Shown: positions 56,377 through 64,000 of the stretch, in pieces | How the letters are laid out: every line of letters starts with the position of its first letter | Numbering within the stretch: the stretch's first letter is position 1 | Assembly: GCA_027422505.1 (NCBI GenBank) | Contig: JAPQWV010000017.1 | Coordinates: forward strand, 17,609,501-17,673,500 | Source of the DNA: Craterostigma plantagineum | Taxonomy: Eukaryota; Streptophyta; Magnoliopsida; Lamiales; Linderniaceae | Direction: 5' to 3' | DNA length: 64,000 nucleotides | Notes under the pieces: model-generated | Databases searched by the model: none | What the model was told of the DNA's origin: nothing | What the model saw: the letters and a program-made list of their open reading frames with translations, nothing else | Position numbers and translations under genes: made by a program

Positions 56377-58376
56377 ATGAGCAAATTGAAGATCGCGACC
56401 CTTTATTTTGCCGTCGGGGTGCTAGGGGAGCGGAGGGTAAAGAAGGACTTGAAGGTCAAGGAGGAGTGGCTCCGTCTGGTGGAGGACTTCGACCGCTTCA
56501 ACGAATATCCTTGGGGAAGGATATCGTTCGAGGAGGTCATTTATGGTCTGAACAAAGACCTCTTGGGGAGGGCGATGGAGATGGCATCGAATGGAAGAAC
56601 CCAAACAATCTTCGATATCAGCGGCTTCGTAATGCCGCTTCAGGTAAATAAATTAGTTTTGTATTATTATTTAAGACATATTATATTTATTTTAACTTAC
56701 TTCTACTCTCTTTTATCAGGTTCTGGCATACGAGTGCTGGCCGACCGTCGGCCAAGAATTTACTGTGAGAAGAGCCGGCGAAGGGCTCCCGCTACCCCGT
56801 ATGTGCCATTGGAAGACGACATTTTACGGCAAGAGCTCTGCTCCGGGATGGCAAGCGGTCGAGCGTGCATTCGGTGCCGTGGCGATGGATGTAAGTATAT
56901 TTATTTATTTATAATATGGATTTATTTAGATTGCGTTTTCTAAATTGTACAAATACACAGGACGTGCGGTGTTGCCTTACACCGACCGATGCTGAAGCCG
57001 ATTCAAGGCACTTCCGCACGGTCGCCGGATTTTGTGGCAGCCGGAATGATGCCGTGGCCCAGAGGATAGTGGAGCATCTCCTAAATGGGCTGCCGGTCTA
57101 CTGCACCGAGCATCGGCTTGCTCCGTCTCCTCCTCGGCCGTCTCCTCCTCCGAGGCCGTCTCCTCCGAGGTCTTCTCCTCCGAGGCCGTCTCCTCCTCCT
57201 TCCGGCTCAATCATCGCCCATTTCGATAGAAGAATGGACAGGCTGGAAGGCGATGTACGGGATTTGCGGACGGAGATTAGGGAGCTGCGCTCGATCGTGG
57301 TCCAAGGTATGTCTTACTTAATGTTTATTTTATAAGATTATATTGATATTACGTAAATCTAACGTAATACTCTAATTTTGTAGCCCTTGAGAGCCTGACG
57401 CCGAGAACGGTGCAGGCGGCGGCGGAGAGGGCTGCGGCCGAGATGGAGGCCGAGATGGAGGCCGCGGCCGTGGCGGCGGAGAGGGCCGCGGCGGAGAGGG
57501 CGGCGGAGGAGAGGGCCGCGGCGGAGGCGGCCGCGGCGGATAGGGCGGCGGCGGAGAGGGCCGCGGCGGAGAGGGCGGCGGAGGAGAGGGCCGCGGCGGA
57601 GAGGGCGGCGGAGGAGAGTGTGGCTTTCGGATGAGGTATGTGTGTTTTTTGTTAAATATGTTCTAATTATTTCGTTTAATAACATTATATGCTATTATTG
57701 CAGCACGTCAACGAGGCATTCAGCGGGTTCATGGCGATGCAAGAAAAGTGCGTGCATGCGGAGCGAATCGCGTACGTGAACGCCAACTTCGCACATGCAG
57801 TCAGGATGGAGTCCGCCAAACCGCGACCGTGGAACGTGTCCTCGTTCGACCTATTCGCCACGGGAGAGATCAATGCGATATACGGCGGCAAGCCGTCACT
57901 TCACTGGAGCCAAGCGGATGTGGCCGTCATCCCATTGGCATTTAACTCGCATTGGGTGCTCCTCGTCGCTCGGTTCAAGGAGAGGAACATCCTCGTTTTG
58001 GATTCCGACTGCAGCAGCGATTCGGACTTGAGGGCAATGAAGCCGTTCCTCGATCCTTTGGCCGAAGTGATACCGCTGATGCTTCAACACGTAGGTGTGG
58101 AGCAAGAATCCGGGGAGAAGTTTTCTTGGGTGCGGTGCCCCAATTTCCCTCAACAACGTCTCAGGTAATTTTTTTATTTTCTCACTTTCTTATTTTCTTA
58201 TTTTCTTAAACCTGAAATTGTTATATTTCTCGAACAGCGGAGAGTGCGGTATGTACATGCTTAGGGCCGCGATGTCTCTGTTGATCGGTCACAGAGATGA
58301 TCTCTACGCTTTGGACGATACTAAAGTTGCCTTGTTTAGAAAGTTTTTGACTATATGTATTTATTTTAACAATTGA
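56377..58376 (+). CDS. ULP1-like C48 cysteine protease with DUF1985-type N-terminus (MULE-borne)
   Basis: Proposed exons: 56377-56643, 56720-56890, 56961-57306, 57384-about 57630, 57704-58164, 58238-58376. Exons 1-2 read LKIATLYFAVGVLGERR, PWGRISFEEVIY, ISGFVMPLQ and VLAYECWPTVG, the DUF1985 pattern found before plant ULP domains. Exon 3 has a Pro/Ser-rich repeat (PSPPPRPSPPRSSPPRPSPP) and a helix; exon 4 is an Ala/Glu/Arg repeat. Exons 5-6 form the SUMO-protease-like domain with His in FNSHWVLLV, Asp in ILVLDSD, Gln in CPNFPQQ and Cys in SGECGMYML, all catalytic residues present. The exon 4-5 junction is uncertain: at the best donor (57635) a TGA at 57632 intervenes and phase does not match. 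Unlike typical ULPs its substrate need not be SUMO. Confidence 0.7.
57384..57634 (+). repeat. GC-rich Ala-Glu-Arg codon repeat (ULP gene exon 4)
   Basis: GCGGAGAGGGCCGCGGCGGA-type units repeat many times, coding for ERAAAERAAEERAAAE-like helices. It is the most GC-rich stretch of the window. Expansion or contraction here could explain the broken exon junction. Confidence 0.8.
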
Positions 58377-58504
58377 GATATTGTATGAACGGTTTTAGAT
58401 ATATTTGTATAGATTTTTTGATTTGGAATTGTTTTGTGTTATGGTTGGTTGAGTTGCTGTTGAGGTTGTTCAGAGTGTTCAAGGTTCAGTGTTGTTTTTT
58501 TCCA

Positions 58505-59410
58505 AATTTCACTGTTATTCGAGTGAAAGAGCTTGCTCGAATAATGATTACTATTCGAGTAAGTTAATCGATCTTAATTCGAGTACCTCATAGCACTCGA
58601 ATAAGCTTCACTGGATCAGTTGATTTTATCGGACTTCACTGTTGTCCGAGTCAAAGATCTTGTTCGAATAATGGCAGTTAAACGAGTAAGCTATTCGAGC
58701 TCAATCCGAGTATCAAACAGCACTCGAATAAACTTCACTGGATTAGTTGTTTCTGTCGAACTTCACTGTTATTCGAGTGAAAGAGCTTGTTCGGATAATG
58801 CTAATTTTATCGAGTTTCGTATTCGAGCCTATTCGAGTATAATACATAACTCGAATAAATTAAAAATCGAAAATATTGTTTTTATATCATGAGCATGAAA
58901 TGTTAAATAACATGAAAACATTTCATGTTAAATATCATTTCATGTTTAATAACATTTTCTTTCTAAGTAATAAGATATTATAGAGATTCTTTAAAAAAAA
59001 GAAAATCAAGTTGATATTTCGATACATGTTATATATATTGTTGATGGGAATGTAGATACTAAAGTCCTATCTACCAATGTATTTCATTGTATGTTATGCA
59101 ACGACTTTTATTAAACATTGTAATCTTCATAAAGCGACTTATTAACATCATGAAGGCCCTATAACATCGAAATATTGATATTTATACATCTATGTATCGA
59201 GATAATTAAAATTCAAAAACTCTGAAAAGAACACTCGAATTACAAGATATTATTCGAGTACGGTATTCGATTGTTTTGTAAATTATTCGAGTTTATTCGT
59301 TTACTCGAATAAGTTCAGGTTTTCGTTTTCGACTTTTTATTGTTACGTTATTCGAGTGACATATTCTAATAATATTCGAGTTGTGCATTTTACTCGAATA
59401 ACAGTGAAAT
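58505..59410. repeat. Central MULE motif arrays with a 127-bp tandem repeat
   Basis: A unit beginning TTCACTGTTATTCGAGTGAA starts at about 58507, 58634 and 58761, a 127-bp period. Each unit contains several TTCGAGTA/ACTCGAATAA motifs. After about 350 bp of AT-rich DNA with imperfect CATGTTAAATA repeats (58880-58970), further motifs occur at 59225-59405. This block separates the 3' ends of the two convergent genes. Confidence 0.85.
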
Positions 59411-59519
59411 AAGCTACAATCAAGCCAAACTCACAATAATCCATCAATCTCATACAACCTCATACATCAAACTCATACAACCTCATACATCAAACTCATA
59501 CAAACTCATACATCAAGAT

Positions 59520-61822
59520 TTACTTAATGTCTACGACCAAACTCACCGACGGACGGAAACCTCCTTTCTTTTCTCCGACCACGCCTCTCCGACCACGCCT
59601 TGCTACGAACGGAGGCGGCAACACCAATTGATCCGAGGTATCCCACTCGGCTTGATCCGGAACCGGCGAAACTCGTCCGTGATAAGCAGACTGCCACGTT
59701 AGGACAGAATAATATTCCGAACACAACGGGTAGAAACTCATGTTCGCTCGTAGACTCGCCGCGATTGCATGTGGACAAGGAATCCTGTCGATGTCGAATT
59801 GGCGGCACGTACAAGTCTTCGACCGCAAGTTAACAATGGCACGACCCCCCGGAGATCGGACATCGTACTCATGCGGAGCGATTTCATGTACTTCATACCC
59901 TTGACTTAGCTCATACCTCTCACGGAGCTTCATTTCCACCGTCGGGGTAAACCGCGTGGTTGCTTGTCCAGATTGCTGTCTGTATCTAGCAAACCAATCC
60001 CCCGTCAGCCTCTGTATCGATTCCAGAAGCGCAATGATCGGTAGCTTTCTTTCTTCGTGGAGTCTTGCATTAATCGATTCCACCCCGTTCGTAGTCATGA
60101 TGTTATAGCGAGACGTCGGAGAATAGGCTCGACTCCATCGTTCCTTAGTATCAGTCTGTTGCAAATACGCGTATGCGATGGGAAACCTATTCTCAAAATC
60201 ACCATATTGTGAATCAAAGTCGCATTGCTTGTATATTTTAGCAATGTGTATGAACGTCTCGGTCGCACCCTGCTTCTTACACCTGCTTTTCATATTTTGT
60301 GACAGGTGCCAAATACAATGACCGTGGTGCGCACGACCGTAGACGGCTGCAACGGCGGCTTTGATAGAAGGAGATCTGTCGGATACGATGACAAGATCGT
60401 CCTCGTTGGGCACGACTTGCAAGAGCTCGTTCAAGAACCACGACCAAGCTTCTATGCACTCGTTATTGTCGATTATGCCCCAAGCTAAAGGAAACTGATG
60501 GCGGTCGCCATCCTCCGCTGATGCAATGAGCAACGTACCCCCATACTTTCCTTTCAACCAAGTACCGTCTATGCAAACAACCTTCCTCATGTGACGGTAT
60601 CCCGCAATACAAGCACCAAGGGATAGGAATGCGTGCTTAAATCTCCGCTCGTCGTCCAGATATACACTTGCTATGGTTCCCGGATTCACTCTTCTCAACG
60701 TCGACAGGTACGACGGCAACAGCTTGTAACTCTCATCGAGGTCACCCTTCATTGCATTTTGTGCTAAAATGCCTCCTTTCCATGCTTTGAAGTACGAAAC
60801 TTCAATCCCACGATTTCTCATCATTGTTTGAATGAGTTTAGGGCCGGTGTACTTGTTGAACCCTGAAAAGATTCAAGCAGCATATCACTCACGGAGGTTG
60901 ACGATGCTTGAGTGAGTCTTGCGTTCCGATTTGCAAGGTCGCACGTATGTGTGTTGCAATACGTACGAATCGAGAATACGGATGTATCCTTAATCTTCGC
61001 CGTCCATATCCTCCAAGTACATCCATCCTCTTTGCATCTCACGCCATAGTACGATCGGGAAGATTTTATAATCTTGACCTCGAAGCATGCCTCTATAGCA
61101 ACTCTTTGGATCCTATTCTTGACGGCCTTCTTATCCTCGAATTCATCACCGACCTTCATGGTGGAACAGTCGGTAAAAGAATACCGATCGCTAGGAATAG
61201 TTGCATTTTCCTCTTCCTCCTCCTCCTCATCATTCCCGTCCGCATTTTCTCCGTCTACGCCATCAAAATTGACGTGCACGTTCTGCCGTGATGCAACATT
61301 CTCATCACGGTCGTTCGCCTCATTGTGACCTTCACCCCCATAATTCACATCTTCGCATCCGCCAAAGTCGATGATACGGTCAAAATAATCATCGATGTAA
61401 CCACCGCCATCGCTACGAACCTCAATTGGAACGGGACCAACTTCATCATCCGCGAGAGTTTGACGGTGGAGGGTCGTAGGGAGTCCAATCTCCACACGGA
61501 GAATCGGTCTATCCATTGGACCCCCTAAGTATATATAACCCTTCAACTCTCGATCATTCTTCATATACAACGGAGCACACCCTTCCATACCTCTCATAGA
61601 TGGCTGATAACTTAGTTTTAACTCCGGCCTCCTGCTTACGCCAATAGTCTCGTATATTTCGTTCCGCAGATCGTCCAGCAAACAACAATCGACATCGAAC
61701 CCAATGGGCTTCATATTTGTTCCCATCCTTGGAACCCATGTCCATTTATTATCATTCCCAATTATCCATTCTCCATCGTAATCAATCATGATGCTGGTCG
61801 GCATAACCTGGAAACAAATCAT
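59520..61822 (-). pseudogene. MULE transposase (MuDR-type, SWIM zinc finger), one frameshift
   Basis: First part 61822-60821: a start at MPTSIMIDYDGEW (61804) or an upstream exon ending at an acceptor-like TTGTTTCCAG, then an N-terminal domain, an acidic run of Asp/Glu and a MuDR DNA-binding domain (DEFEDKKAVKNRIQRVAIEA, GVRCKEDGCTWRIW). Second part 60870-59520: KYTGPKLIQTMMRNRGIEVS, catalytic Asp in VCIDGTWLKGKYGG, Asp in VIVSDRSPSIKAAV, Glu in TTNGVESINARL, SWIM finger CTCRQFDIDRIPCPH, and a basic C-terminus. The parts meet at about 60870, where one base is missing after LLESFQG. A 30-bp GTGAGT...TTTCAG stretch there is too short for a normal plant intron and would not restore phase. Otherwise the DDE triad and the zinc finger are intact. 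Confidence 0.88.
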
Positions 61823-61849
61823 TGTTAATAAAATTTCATTGCAATATGC

Positions 61850-62260
61850 ATTATTCGAATAATTTCAATATTCGAAAAGTTGAAATTAATCGAGTAAACC
61901 ATTCGAGTAGTAAAACAACTCGAATAGAGTCTTCGAGTGTTAAGATTTTGAAGACACTCGATAAGTTGTTATCGAAGAAATAAATGGAATAAATCAACTT
62001 TTATTGCAAACGAGTTATTCGAGTAAATAAAATATTCGGAAACAAAATTATTCGAGTAAGACATTCGAGTGTACGTTTAACTCGAATAACATATCCGAAT
62101 AATATGTAAGTGTAAAATTTCATAAACAGTTGTATTAATCGAGTAAAGTTTCCGAGTTTATTCGAGTTTGATGTACGATTCGTATGTTGCCAAAACAACT
62201 TATCCGAGTGACTTTTCGAGTCAACGTAAACTCGAATAACAGACTCGAATAATCGGAAAA
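61850..62260. repeat. Right TTATTCGAGT motif array of the MULE
   Basis: Many ACTCGAATA/TATTCGAGT copies in both orientations, for example AAACAACTCGAATAGAGTC near 61912 and AACAGACTCGAATAATCGG near 62233. It lies upstream of the transposase gene and may include its promoter. Confidence 0.85.
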
Positions 62261-62817
62261 CGAAAATTTTCTGCAAATTCGCACAGATCTAAGGTTAAAA
62301 TGCTACCCATAACTACCCAAACCTTCGAAAATCTAATACCCGATGCTCGAAATGTAAATGTCATTAACATGAACGGAAATTACAATGCCCGATAATATAT
62401 ACTTGTAACCGGCGTTAACATGAACGAAACTTACTGTATATGCGTTCAAGAACGAAATTGGGATTCTTGGAGCTTGGGTGTTTCGATTTCGGCGGATGCT
62501 TCAACTCGTTTTTCCTTCAAGATCTCGTTTTGGTGCTTCGTGGGTGCATTAATCAATGAGGTTGGTGCGTTTTCTTTTTTTATTTTATATATATATTTCT
62601 TTTTTTTATTTAGGTATTAATTAGGAGTTTAGTTAATTAAGGAAACATGTTCCTCTTTTTTTAATTGACTCGGTCAAGTTCCCTTTTTTTAAAAAGAAAC
62701 CAAAAGTAATTTTATTTTTTAAAATAGCCCATTGCTTTGCTTGTGAAGATAGTCCGTTTGTTCCTCATTCTTAGTTACAATTGGGCCCTTCAATTTTGTT
62801 TCCTAGATCGATTGGAC
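62261..62817. other. Intergenic; nothing recognised
   Basis: AT-rich. AGAGGAACATG (minus strand, near 62645) recalls the AAAAAGAGGAACG copies at 55811-55850 on the other side of the MULE, but the match is short. No gene is seen. Confidence 0.35.
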
Positions 62818-63802
62818 TAGGGGTGAAAACGAGCCGAGCCGAGCCCGAACATGGTCAAGCTCGAGCTCGGCTCGATAAAGAATTAATAAGCTCGAGCTCG
62901 ATCGAGCTTAAAATTTCGAGGCTCGAGCTCGGCTCGACGGGTTATCGAGCTGCTCGAGCTCGGCTCAAGAGGCTCGAATCACACAGATGATGCGGTTCGA
63001 AATACTTGAGCTCAAGAAGCTCGAATCTTCAAGCAACTAACGAGACGATTGCACAAGCAGTGCTATCTCTTAGATCCGGCCTTAGTATGAAAGTAAACCA
63101 TAAACGATTCCGCTGCTCTGTTCTTGTTGGACCCTAATTCGCCAGCTGAAATCCCCAAATTAGTCTCTCACTCACGGGCCTAATTTTCTTAACGACGTCA
63201 TTGTTTTCCTCGTCATTACACGGTGGGACGAAATCCTCGCCGCCCAAGCTTTCAGTTCCTCAACAATGGGGTTAATATTCATAAGCTTTGTCGTACTTTG
63301 CAAAAATCCCATCAAGATTGCTCCTTTTGTTCTCCGCTCTTGCTCGAACAGCGACCACAAAGTGCTTCTTCCCAGGCGCTCGAGCATCGTGTTCGCAGTC
63401 CAACCATTTCTGCAGTTAGGAGAAGATGAAGTATGTGTTGTACTGTACCTGTGGTGGGGAACTGTACTTCTGGTGTGTGAGGCAAAAACCATTTCTGCGG
63501 CTGTGAGTTGTACTGGTGGGTGAAAAATGAAAATAGAAGATTAAATATAATACATGATTTAGGGTTTGTTTGGGGTATTTTGGTCTTTTTAGTTACGATA
63601 TAATAATATATAAAAAAATAAATATGGGCTCGATAAGCTCGACGAGCTATCGAGCCCATATAAATTTAGCTCGAGCTCGGCTAGAATAATTATCGAGCCG
63701 GCTCGAGCTCGGCTCGAGCTCTACGTTGACCGAGTTCGAGCCGAGCTTTGACTGAGCTGCTCGCGAGCGGCTCGCGAGCAGCTCGGCTCGTTTTCACCCC
63801 TA
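62818..63802. mobile_element. hAT-2: 985-bp non-autonomous hAT-like element
   Basis: Terminal inverted repeats TAGGGGTGAAAACGAGCCGA (62818) and its complement ending CACCCCTA (63802). Flanking 8-bp duplications GATTGGAC and GATTCGAC differ at one base; 8 bp is the hAT size. Subterminal regions (62830-62990, 63615-63790) are packed with GCTCGAGCTCGGCTCGA repeats. The interior (63000-63600) is unique-looking sequence without a transposase. Confidence 0.85.
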
Positions 63803-63810
63803 GATTCGAC

Positions 63811-64000
63811 CCTTGAAATTTTGTTCGCTGAAAATTTTCAGAAGGTCGTATGTAATTTTACATTCTACTTTGCACCCTTTGCTATTACATAATCTCATTT
63901 CCGACAACGATACTTTTCATTGTGGAGGATCAATGTAATTTTCCACTTTTTACTTTCGCGATTTGTGTCGTTTGTTGGACGCGAGGAAGTCGTTGTATTG
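63811..64000. other. Flank after hAT-2; nothing recognised
   Basis: AT-rich sequence with no coding or repeat content that can be supported. Confidence 0.4.

Larger units (their letters stand above)
55915..62260. mobile_element. Mutator-like element carrying a ULP1-type protease gene
   Basis: A C48 protease gene (+, 56377-58376) and a MULE transposase gene (-, 61822-59520) converge on each other. Arrays of a TTATTCGAGT / ACTCGAATAA motif lie outside each gene and between them (55915-56200, 58505-58870, 59225-59405, 61850-62260). Shared arrays tie the parts into one unit of about 6.3 kb. MULEs that carry ULP-like protease genes are an established plant class (Kaonashi-type). I could not find clear long terminal inverted repeats or the 9-bp duplication, so the edges are approximate. 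Confidence 0.7.

Noticed and set aside
56319..56651. Frame MAKRKTRSSEPSAPVRIRVD as the ULP gene N-terminus
   Set aside because: After about 20 codons it leaves the conserved DUF1985-type text, which lies in the frame starting at 56377. A shift near 56375 could join them, but this is not shown.
57359..57685. Arg/Leu-rich minus-strand frame opposite the ULP gene
   Set aside because: It is the reverse complement of the Ala-Glu-Arg repeat in exon 4 and has no independent support.
60870..60905. 30-bp intron (GTGAGT...TTTCAG) in the MULE transposase
   Set aside because: Shorter than plant introns normally are, and removal would not put the two halves in phase; a one-base deletion explains the break better.

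Overview
The window is nuclear DNA of a flowering plant, most likely a eudicot. It holds Ty1/copia retrotransposons with plant-type initiator-Met primer binding sites, hAT and Mutator-like DNA transposons, a six-exon mitochondrial Mn superoxide dismutase gene, and an intron-containing secreted cysteine-rich peptide gene. The species cannot be named from sequence alone. About three quarters of the window is transposon; host genes appear only in the last 14 kb.

Layout. 1-11638: copia element A (+), its 5' end outside the window, ending in a 3' LTR and inserted into the reverse transcriptase of copia fragment B (-, 11639 to about 15210). 15210-15898: truncated right end of a hAT transposon (hAT-1). 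15899-48143: copia element C (+), split at the end of its RNase H by element D (-, 16099-45152; 5-bp target duplication GATAG). D is itself split at the YVDD motif of its RT by element E (+, 24773-38220; target duplication ATGTC). C in turn sits in the integrase region of copia fragment F (-, 48144 to about 49558). The nest is therefore F containing C containing D containing E. LTR divergence (about 3% for D, about 1% for E) agrees with that order.

A, D and E are large relatives of the Sirevirus type (lineage tentative). Each has gag, a coiled-coil linker, protease, integrase, RT and RNase H, then 1.6-4 kb of spacer, then a third ORF (ORF3) of about 3.4-3.7 kb, then the polypurine tract and 3' LTR. 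The three ORF3s are homologous but diverged. Each starts just after an AG splice-acceptor-like site, and each lies next to an array of a short, element-specific CpG-containing motif (GCGAAAATTTT in A, CGATCGAGAAAATTTT in D, TTTGCGAACTC/TTCGCGAAT in E). In D and E the same motif also fills the 5' leader between the primer binding site and gag. This pairing of ORF3 with private motif arrays is the most interesting unexplained structure here. All three elements are broken by stops and frameshifts.

49559-55900 is genic: a two-domain cysteine-rich secreted peptide gene with a frameshifted end, a 1.1-kb element with long inverted repeats around a (CT)n tract, and an intact MnSOD gene on the minus strand. 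From about 55915 to 62260 lies a Mutator-like element with two convergent genes: a ULP1-type (C48) cysteine protease gene (+) with all catalytic residues, and a MULE transposase (-) with DDE residues and a SWIM zinc finger but one frameshift. Arrays built on TTATTCGAGT lie at both ends and between the two genes; its left edge is only about 145 bp from the MnSOD start codon. The window ends with a 985-bp non-autonomous hAT-like element (hAT-2).
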